Source of the DNA: Streptomyces sp. WM4235
GTDB taxonomy: Bacteria > Actinomycetota > Actinomycetes > Streptomycetales > Streptomycetaceae
Direction: 5' to 3'
DNA length: 5,918 nucleotides
NCBI RefSeq assembly: GCF_001279725.1
Contig: NZ_LGDE01000083.1
Coordinates: 1 to 5,918 of the forward strand
In this document: one piece after another, positions 1-4,415 of the stretch
Layout: the number at the start of each line of letters is the position of its first letter
Position numbering within the stretch: the first letter of the stretch is position 1
Translations under genes and position numbers: made by a program
The notes under the pieces: model-generated
The model's database searches: none
Seen by the model: only the letters and a program-made list of their open reading frames with translations
What the model was told of the DNA's origin: nothing

Positions 1-171
1 GGGGGAGGGGGCGGGGGTCCGGGACGGGGGCGGGGTGGGTGTCGGGGTGGGGCCGGCGGACCGGCCGGCGGGCGATCCGGAGGCGGCCGGGGCGCCCTCC
101 GAACAGCCCGCGACAGCGAGTAACGCCAGGGAGACCACCGGAAGAACGAGTCGTGTCGAGCCGCGACGCAT
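1..171 (-). CDS. Putative secreted lipoprotein, N-terminal part only (cut by the window's left edge)
   Basis: Reading leftward from the ATG at 171-169, the frame stays open for 57 codons to base 1, so only the N-terminus is present. It shows a complete type II signal peptide: positive start (MRRGSTR), hydrophobic core at about residues 8-20, and a lipobox VAGC with the lipidated cysteine at residue 23. A low-complexity linker follows, rich in Ala, Ser, Gly and then Pro and Thr (PTPTPTPPP at about 42-50), as in many actinobacterial lipoproteins tethered to the outer face of the membrane. A GGAG ribosome site lies 5 nt upstream (CTCC on the plus strand, 177-180). The leucine at residue 17 is a TTA codon (bases 121-123), rare in Streptomyces. 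The functional domain lies outside the window, so the role is unknown. Solute-binding protein, enzyme or small structural lipoprotein are all possible. The G-rich plus strand at 1-50 is explained by this Pro-rich linker. Confidence 0.8.
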   Translation of the reverse strand, partial: MRRGSTRLVLPVVSLALLAVAGCSEGAPAASGSPAGRSAGPTPTPTPPPSRTPAPSP

Positions 172-205
172 GTCTGCTCCAGCCGTGGGGACGGAGGGAT
201 GTCGT

Positions 206-224
206 GCCATGGTCTGCCATGGTC
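206..224. repeat. Two direct copies of GCCATGGTC, period 10
   Basis: GCCATGGTC occurs at 206-214 and again at 216-224, separated by one T. Each copy contains the palindrome CCATGG. The repeat lies 35-53 bases upstream of the lipoprotein start at 171, where a promoter or operator for that gene would be expected. The 10-base period would place both copies on the same face of the helix. A regulatory role is inference only. Confidence 0.4.
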
Positions 225-241
225 GCAGGAGCGGGGGCGGT

Positions 242-255
242 CGTACGTCCGTACG
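242..255. repeat. Doubled palindrome CGTACG-TC-CGTACG
   Basis: The self-complementary hexamer CGTACG occurs twice, separated by two bases, so the element is both a direct repeat and an inverted repeat. It lies in the gap between the small membrane protein gene and the lipoprotein gene. It could be a protein-binding site or part of a transcript hairpin. Nothing in the sequence decides between these. Confidence 0.35.
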
Positions 256-259
256 CCGA

Positions 260-274
260 AGCCGCCTCGCGGCT
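260..274 (-). terminator. Small GC-rich hairpin downstream of the small membrane protein gene
   Basis: AGCCGC at 260-265 pairs perfectly with GCGGCT at 269-274 around a three-base loop. It begins about 50 nt after the stop of the leftward 56-residue gene. No T-tract follows in the direction of transcription, so it is at best a weak factor-independent terminator, although Streptomyces terminators often lack the tract. It could also be a chance feature of GC-rich DNA. Confidence 0.25.
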
Positions 275-305
275 CGACTTCCGCCCCACCCTGCCCCGCG
301 GTCGA

Positions 306-319
306 ACGCGTGGACGCGT
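306..319. repeat. Doubled palindrome ACGCGT-GG-ACGCGT after the small membrane protein gene
   Basis: The self-complementary hexamer ACGCGT occurs at 306-311 and 314-319, five bases beyond the stop codon of the leftward small gene. The architecture (palindromic hexamer, two bases, same hexamer) is the same as at 242-255 with a different hexamer. As RNA it could fold into a short hairpin and may help end or stabilise the small transcript. Confidence 0.35.
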
Positions 320-324
320 CGGGA

Positions 325-495
325 TCAGGAAGCGGTCTGGTCGGTGTGATCGGTGGGGGCGGTATCGCGGTTCCGGTTGCGGACTGCGGCCCGGATCTTC
401 TTGGCTGTGTACCCGAGCCCCGCCACGAGGAGGGCCGCGAGTGCGTTGCCGAGTACGTCGTGGCCCAGGAACGCGTAGAACGTGGACAGGGTCAT
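325..495 (-). CDS. Small single-pass membrane protein, 56 residues, unknown function
   Basis: The ATG at 495-493 has a strong ribosome site (GGGGGAG; its GGAG core ends 6 nt before the start; plus-strand 502-508). The frame ends at TGA 327-325. The protein starts MTLSTFYAFLGHDVLGNA, has one hydrophobic helix at about residues 13-31, then a basic stretch (KK, R, R, RNRNR at 32-43) and a polar Asp/Thr-rich tail. The positive-inside rule predicts the N-terminus outside and the C-terminus in the cytoplasm. No signal-peptidase site is evident. The same frame stays open far upstream into the neighbouring gene, but the good ribosome site and the change to membrane-type composition mark this internal start. 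It is divergent from the HTH/membrane protein gene at 658 and co-directional with the lipoprotein gene downstream. I do not recognise a named family. It could be a partner subunit, a small effector or toxin-like peptide, or a membrane regulator. Confidence 0.72.
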   Translation of the reverse strand: MTLSTFYAFLGHDVLGNALAALLVAGLGYTAKKIRAAVRNRNRDTAPTDHTDQTAS

Positions 496-605
496 GGCGG
501 TCTCCCCCGGTGGTGCGGCTGTTGCGGTGACGAGGGAGAGATTGGCCGCGAACGGGAGGCCGCCGGCCGGCCGGGGGACGTCACGCCTGGTGAGAGGGGG
601 TTCCG

Positions 606-644
606 GGCTGGACTGTGGGTGGTCACGGCTGGACAGGGTGGTCA
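606..644. repeat. Imperfect tandem repeat GGCTGGAC-n-GGTGGTCA, period 21
   Basis: GGCTGGAC followed by GGTGGTCA occurs at 606-625 (four bases between the halves) and at 627-644 (two bases between the halves). The starts are 21 bases apart, about two helical turns. The second copy touches the ribosome site of the HTH gene, so a protein bound here could block transcription or translation initiation. It is a candidate autoregulatory operator. The match is seen directly; the role is inferred. Confidence 0.45.
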
Positions 645-653
645 AGGGAGGGG
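644..653 (+). promoter_or_regulatory. Ribosome binding site that fixes the start of the HTH gene
   Basis: AAGGGAGGGG, with its GGAG core 7 nt before the ATG at 658. It supports this start over upstream in-frame candidates as far back as 199, which would run through the divergent gene and its promoter. Confidence 0.7.
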
Positions 654-657
654 TGCG

Positions 658-1917
658 ATGTCTCCGAAAAGGGAGATCCCGGAGGGGACGCCGGCGGGTG
701 ATCTGGCCGTGTTCCTCGTCGGGTTGACGCGGGGTGCGACGGTGCGCGCGCTGGCGGAGCGGTTCGGCCGGAGCAGTTCGACGTGGGGGAACTACCTCAA
801 CGGGTCGCAACTGATTCCGAGACCGTTGCTGGGCAAGCTCGTCGAGGCGTACACGCCGCCGGGGGCGGCGCGGAACGTGAAGGCGGTCCGGGCGAGCGAG
901 TTGTGGAGCGCGGCGGATCGGGAACGTCGCTCCGGCCCGGTTGCCTTGCATCCGGTGCCCACTGAGCGCCGTGACGAGGCGTTGTGGCAGGTCGTGAAGT
1001 ACCAGGGCCTGGCGGCGAACGCGGAGAAGCACCTGGCGGAGCTGCGGCCCATGCTCGCCTACACGCAGAGCCGGCTGGAGAACGCACGGATGCGGTTGAG
1101 GGTGGCGGGCGATCGGGAGCGGGTACGGGTCGAACGGCAGCTCGGTCAGGCGAAGGAGCGGCTGGGCCGGGTCCAGGTCCAGCAGGAACGTGCGAGGAAC
1201 CGCAGGCTGACGGCGGAGGAGCAGCAGCAGTTCTGGACGACGGAGGCGTTGACCGCGCAGGAGGAGATCAACCGTCTGGAGCGTGAGGCGCGGAGCCTCG
1301 TCATTCCGGTGGGCCCGCCCGACGCGGACGGGCGGTCGCCGAGCGGTGCCGATGCCACGGAGGGCGACGACGAAGCGGACGAGACGACTTTCGACGTCCG
1401 GTTGGAGCACATCGTCGCCGAGGGCCTGGAGGACGAGGCCGTGATCGAGGCCGACATCCGCTTGGAGTCCGACGTCCGCGTCGAGTCAGGGGTCGGAGCG
1501 GCCGGAGCGGTCGGAGCCGCTGTCCCGCCGCTGTCCAATGTCCCGTTGGACAGGGCAGGTGTCGATGACGGCGGCTCGCGTCCGGTGAGTCCGGCCTTGC
1601 CGTACCGGGCGCTCCGCACGATCGGCGGGGCGCTGGGTCACCCCCTGGTGAAGGCGCGCCTCCACGTCATCGCCGCTCTCCTGTGCCTGGGGGTCGTCTC
1701 CATCATGTACCGGGCGTCCGAGGGGGTGGAGAGCGAGCACGCCTGGTCCGGAGCGGTCCTCGCCACCCTGCTGGGCCTCCCGTTCCTGTACGGGGTCCTC
1801 AGGTTCGGCGCGGTGCCCGTGCGGGCGGCCCGGGTCGCGGCCGTCGTCCTGCATGTCGCGTGGGTGGTGCTGTTGCTCCTGGACGCCCTGCCGTGGCCGA
1901 CGCCCACCCGTCGGTGA
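658..1917 (+). CDS. Membrane-anchored helix-turn-helix protein with long coiled coil, unknown function
   Basis: 419 residues. Residues 13-66 form a helix-turn-helix of the Xre/Cro-like kind: VRALAERFGRSSSTWGNYL fits helix 2, turn and recognition helix, and is followed by a leucine-rich helix ending near TPPG. Residues about 105-215 are strongly helical, rich in Arg, Glu, Gln and Leu, and likely form a coiled coil. Residues 220-320 are acidic and low in complexity, with three D-[VI]-R-[LV]-E motifs at 246-250, 266-270 and 272-276. Three hydrophobic segments end the protein (about 335-351, 364-383, 391-410), which would put the helix-turn-helix in the cytoplasm and the short C-terminus outside. 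This layout suggests a membrane-tethered DNA-binding or sensing protein, but no enzymatic domain or named family is recognised. It is divergent from a 56-residue membrane protein. A repeat next to its own ribosome site may be its operator. The ATG at 658 was chosen for its ribosome site and because the protein-like sequence begins here. Confidence 0.85.
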   Translation: MSPKREIPEGTPAGDLAVFLVGLTRGATVRALAERFGRSSSTWGNYLNGSQLIPRPLLGKLVEAYTPPGAARNVKAVRASELWSAADRERRSGPVALHPVPTERRDEALWQVVKYQGLAANAEKHLAELRPMLAYTQSRLENARMRLRVAGDRERVRVERQLGQAKERLGRVQVQQERARNRRLTAEEQQQFWTTEALTAQEEINRLEREARSLVIPVGPPDADGRSPSGADATEGDDEADETTFDVRLEHIVAEGLEDEAVIEADIRLESDVRVESGVGAAGAVGAAVPPLSNVPLDRAGVDDGGSRPVSPALPYRALRTIGGALGHPLVKARLHVIAALLCLGVVSIMYRASEGVESEHAWSGAVLATLLGLPFLYGVLRFGAVPVRAARVAAVVLHVAWVVLLLLDALPWPTPTRR

Positions 1918-1931
1918 GACGGGCGCGGGAA

Positions 1932-1964
1932 CCGGGGCCGCCCCGGCCCGCGGGCAACGCCCGC
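1932..1964. terminator. Two adjacent GC hairpins between convergent genes, probable bidirectional terminator
   Basis: The 57-base gap between two convergent stop codons (1917 and 1975) holds CCGGGG (1932-1937) pairing with CCCCGG (1941-1946), and GCGGGC (1950-1955) pairing with GCCCGC (1959-1964), each around a three-base loop. CGGGGC at 1933 could alternatively pair with GCCCCG at 1963. Inverted repeats work on both strands, so this fits termination of both genes. There is no T-tract, which is common in high-GC actinomycetes. Confidence 0.5.
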
Positions 1965-1974
1965 CCCGTGCGGC

Positions 1975-3075
1975 TCAGGACCGCGCGGTCGGCGGGTTCT
2001 CGAACGTCGGTGCGTGCTCGAAGGTGGCGGCGGCCGCGAGGAAGGCGTCGTTCTCCTCGGGGGAGCCGATCGAGACGCGGGCTCCCTCGCCCGCGAAGGG
2101 GCGGATCGCCACGCCCGCCTCCGCGCAGTGGCGCCCGAAGTCCAGGGTCCGTTCGCCGAGCGGGAGCCACACGAAGTTGGCCTCGCTCGGGGGGACGGGC
2201 AGGCCGAGGGCTTGCAGGGCCTCGCGTACCCGTTCGCGTTCGCGGGTGGTGGTCTCCACCCGGGCCATCAGCTCGGCCTCGGAGCGGAGTGCGGCGACCG
2301 CGGCTGCCTGCGCGATGCCGTTGACGCTGAAGGGGAGGAACGCCTTGCGGATCGCCTCGATCGTCTCGCGGTGCCCCACCACGTAGCCGATGCGCAGGCC
2401 CGCGAGGCCGTACGCCTTGGAGAAGGTGCGCAGGACCACCATGTTGGGCCGGTCGGTGCGGAGCGCGAGGCCGTCGGGGACCTCCCGGTCGCGTACGTAC
2501 TCGTGGTAGGCCTCGTCGATGACCACCAGGCAGTCGGCGGGTACCCGGTCGAGGAAGGCTTCCAGTGCCGCCGCGTGCACCACGGACCCGGTCGGGTTGT
2601 TCGGGTTGCAGACGAAGATCAGGCGGGTCCGGTCGGTGATCGCGGCGGCCATCGCGTCGAGGTCGTGGGCCCCGTCGCGCAGGGGGACCTCGACGGGGGT
2701 GGCGCCCGAGAGCCGGGTCAGGATCGGATAGGCCTCGAACGAGCGCCAGGCGTACATCACTTCGGCGCCGGGCTCGGCGACGGCTTCCAGGAGCATCTGG
2801 GAGACGCCGACCGAGCCGCAGCCGACGGCGATCTCGTCCTCGGCGACCTTGAAGCGCGCCGCTATCTCGGCGGTCAGCTCCACGCAGTTGTTGTCGGGGT
2901 AGCGGTTGACGCCGAGGGCCGCCTCCTCGATGGCCTTGACCACGGCGGGCAGCGGCCCGTACGGCGACTCGTTCGCGGCGAGGGGGTACGAGCGACCCTC
3001 GGGGGAGCGCACCGGCGGACCCGGCTTGAAGTTGACGAGTCGGTCGAGCACCGGGCGGAAGGTGGGTTCGGGCAT
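1975..3075 (-). CDS. pat: Aromatic amino acid / histidinol-phosphate-type aminotransferase (Pat, HisC2 group)
   Basis: 366 residues, full length for this fold-type I PLP enzyme. Visible motifs: LAANESPYGPLP (32-43), VNRYPDN (56-62), AVGCGSV (83-89), NPNNPTG (157-163), DEAYHEY (187-193, Asp and Tyr contacting PLP), FSKAYGLAGLRIGY (218-231) with the PLP lysine K220, ANFVWLPLG (299-307), and a C-terminal IRPF/ARVSIG/PEENDAF block with substrate-carboxylate arginines. The wording of these blocks (RTRLIFVCNPNNPT, VVLRTFSKAYGLAGLRIGY, PEENDAF) closely matches mycobacterial Pat as I recall it. Pat exchanges amino groups between Phe/Tyr and their 2-oxo acids with 2-oxoglutarate or glutamate in the cytoplasm. 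Histidinol-phosphate activity cannot be excluded from sequence alone; a chromosomal hisC would argue for the aromatic role. The start at 3075 is set by an excellent AAGGAG site. It is 46 bases after the reductase gene and likely co-transcribed with it. Confidence 0.92.
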   Translation of the reverse strand: MPEPTFRPVLDRLVNFKPGPPVRSPEGRSYPLAANESPYGPLPAVVKAIEEAALGVNRYPDNNCVELTAEIAARFKVAEDEIAVGCGSVGVSQMLLEAVAEPGAEVMYAWRSFEAYPILTRLSGATPVEVPLRDGAHDLDAMAAAITDRTRLIFVCNPNNPTGSVVHAAALEAFLDRVPADCLVVIDEAYHEYVRDREVPDGLALRTDRPNMVVLRTFSKAYGLAGLRIGYVVGHRETIEAIRKAFLPFSVNGIAQAAAVAALRSEAELMARVETTTRERERVREALQALGLPVPPSEANFVWLPLGERTLDFGRHCAEAGVAIRPFAGEGARVSIGSPEENDAFLAAAATFEHAPTFENPPTARS

Positions 3076-3084
3076 GCGGGTTCT

Positions 3085-3090
3085 CTCCTT
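3085..3090 (-). promoter_or_regulatory. Ribosome binding site deciding the aminotransferase start
   Basis: AAGGAG on the minus strand, 9 nt before the ATG at 3075. A start 18 codons earlier (3129) would overlap the end of the reductase gene and encode a tail (MADGTPRP...) unlike the family, so 3075 is preferred. Confidence 0.75.
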
Positions 3091-3121
3091 GTGGTGGTCG
3101 CCGGCCGGTCGGGGCGTGCCG

Positions 3122-4312
3122 TCAGCCACGTATGGCCTTGCGGAGCGGCACGTCCGGGTCGGTGGCCAGGTCGAGGTCCAGCCGGCCGGCGTCGGTGATG
3201 AGGCGGCGGCCCTGCACCAGGTCGCGGGGGCGGTCGACGGTCAGGACGGCCTCCAGCCGGTCCCCCGTCAGCCACAGGACGGTCCAGGCGGGGCTGTCGG
3301 GCGAGCCTCGGAAGAGCATCCGTTCCGCCGCCGGGTGGTGGCCCGCGTACTGGACCATCCGTCCGAACTGCTCCGACCAGAAGTAGGGCACGGTGTCGTG
3401 GGCGGCGTCGCGGCCCAGGAGCGTCGCGGCGGCGGTCTCGGGGGCGTTGAGGGCGGCGTCCCAGTGCTCGACGAGCAGCCGGCGGTCGTAGCGGTCCGAC
3501 CACCAGGCGGCGCAGTCGCCGACCGCGACGATCTCGGGCCGGGAGGTCCGCAGCGCGGCGTCGACGAGGACGCCGCGCCCGACCTCGATCCCGGAGCCGT
3601 GGAGCCAGTCGACGTCGGGGCGTACGCCGATGCCGGTGACGACCACGTCGGCGGCCAGGAACTCCCCGTGGTCGAGGGTCAGTCCGCCGGGGTCGACGGA
3701 GGTGACGCGCACGCCGCACCGCAGGTCGATGCCGGCCTCGGCGTACCAACCGGCGGTCAGCGCGCCGAGTTCCGGCCCGAGGGCCTCGGACAGCGGGGCG
3801 GCGGCGGCCTCGACGACCGTGACCCGGCAGCCCTTCGCGGCGGCGGCGGTCGCGACCTCGGCGCCGATCCAACCGGCGCCGACGACGGCCACGCGCGCGC
3901 CCTCGACGAGTTCGTCGCGCAGCGCCAGGGCGTCGTCCCGGGTCCGTACGACGTGCTGGGGGCCGTCGCCCGGCAGTCGGACGGGGCTCGCGCCCGTCGC
4001 GAGGACCAGGGCGTCGAACTCCAGCGGGCCGCCGGTGGTCTCCAGGATCCCGCCGGGCCGGTCGGCGTGCGGTCGCAGGGCCTCGGCGCGGCGGCCGAGG
4101 AGCAGGGTGCAGCGGAGCTTGTCCCAGTCGGTGGGGAAGGCCGTGTCGTCGGTCTCCCCCGTCAGGACGCCCTTCGACAGCGGGGGCCGGTCGTAGGGGG
4201 CGTGGGTCTCGGCGCCGACGAGGGTGAGGTCACCCTCGTGGCCCTGGGCGCGCAGCGCTTCGGCGGTGCGCAGGCCGGCGAGGCCGCCGCCGACGACGAT
4301 CACATGGCGCAT
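3122..4312 (-). CDS. NAD- and FAD-dependent oxidoreductase, ferredoxin/rubredoxin reductase type
   Basis: 396 residues, the usual length for BphA4/CamA-type reductases. An N-terminal FAD-binding fold begins IVVGGGLAGLRTAE (5-18). YDRPPLSK (40-47) is the conserved RPPLSK segment of this family. ATGASP (105-110) closes the first FAD region. A second dinucleotide fold, VAVVGAGWIGAE (141-152), ends its second strand with E168, which favours NADH over NADPH. AVGDCA (263-268) supplies the flavin-contacting Asp. EHWDAALNAPETAAATLLG (282-300) and VPYFWSEQFG (308-317) mark the C-terminal reductase domain. Such proteins pass electrons from NADH through FAD to a ferredoxin that feeds a P450 or a Rieske oxygenase; neither partner is in the window. 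GAAGG lies 7 nt before the ATG at 4312. The gene is probably transcribed with the aminotransferase 46 bases downstream. A stand-alone NADH dehydrogenase or disulfide reductase role is possible, but no redox CxxC or CxxxxC motif is seen. Confidence 0.9.
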   Translation of the reverse strand: MRHVIVVGGGLAGLRTAEALRAQGHEGDLTLVGAETHAPYDRPPLSKGVLTGETDDTAFPTDWDKLRCTLLLGRRAEALRPHADRPGGILETTGGPLEFDALVLATGASPVRLPGDGPQHVVRTRDDALALRDELVEGARVAVVGAGWIGAEVATAAAAKGCRVTVVEAAAAPLSEALGPELGALTAGWYAEAGIDLRCGVRVTSVDPGGLTLDHGEFLAADVVVTGIGVRPDVDWLHGSGIEVGRGVLVDAALRTSRPEIVAVGDCAAWWSDRYDRRLLVEHWDAALNAPETAAATLLGRDAAHDTVPYFWSEQFGRMVQYAGHHPAAERMLFRGSPDSPAWTVLWLTGDRLEAVLTVDRPRDLVQGRRLITDAGRLDLDLATDPDVPLRKAIRG

Positions 4313-4370
4313 GGTCGGACCTTCGGTTCTCGGGCGGTGGCGCCGGCGTCCGCGAGGGCGGTCGCCGGGG

Positions 4371-4396
4371 GTCCCGGCCGGGGGTCCGGCCGGGAC
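4371..4396 (-). terminator. Strong hairpin just after the isochorismate synthase stop, possible terminator or attenuator
   Basis: GTCCCGGCC (4371-4379) is perfectly complementary to GGCCGGGAC (4388-4396), giving nine pairs around an eight-base loop. In leftward transcription it starts 19 nt after the synthase stop codon and about 60 nt before the reductase start, in a 103-base gap. No T-tract follows. It may end or damp the synthase transcript, in which case the reductase needs its own promoter at about 4313-4370. It could instead be a processing or stabilising structure within one operon. Confidence 0.45.
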
Positions 4397-4415
4397 GTGG
4401 GGCGAGGTGTCGGGT

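Larger units (their letters stand above)
496..657. promoter_or_regulatory. Divergent intergenic region between the small membrane gene and the HTH gene
   Basis: These 162 bases separate two divergent starts (495 leftward, 658 rightward) and must carry the promoters for both unless one transcript starts elsewhere. No clear -10/-35 pair of the housekeeping type can be picked out. It contains the ribosome sites of both genes, a 12-bp palindrome CCGGCCGGCCGG at 563-574, and a tandem repeat at 606-644. Its position makes it the natural site for control of both genes by the HTH protein, which is inference. Confidence 0.5.

Noticed and set aside
563..574. 12-bp palindrome CCGGCCGGCCGG as an operator
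   Set aside because: Simple CCGG repeats are very common in DNA of this composition; alone it is weak evidence.
199..657. In-frame upstream extension of the HTH gene (starting at 199)
   Set aside because: It would run antisense through the small membrane gene and the divergent promoter region. The sequence is Gly/Arg/Val-rich without fold-like pattern, and a good ribosome site precedes the ATG at 658.
496..1410. Long leftward open frame leading into the small membrane protein
   Set aside because: It lies antisense to the HTH gene and its Arg/Pro/Leu-rich sequence is typical of a GC-rich shadow frame. Only the last 56 codons have a ribosome site and membrane-protein character.
3076..3129. 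Longer N-terminus for the aminotransferase (start at 3129)
   Set aside because: It overlaps the reductase stop, adds residues unlike the family, and would contain the AAGGAG ribosome site inside the gene.
2014..3198. 394-codon rightward open frame
   Set aside because: It is antisense to the aminotransferase, whose motifs are complete. The frame is Gly/Asp/Val-rich without recognisable domains.
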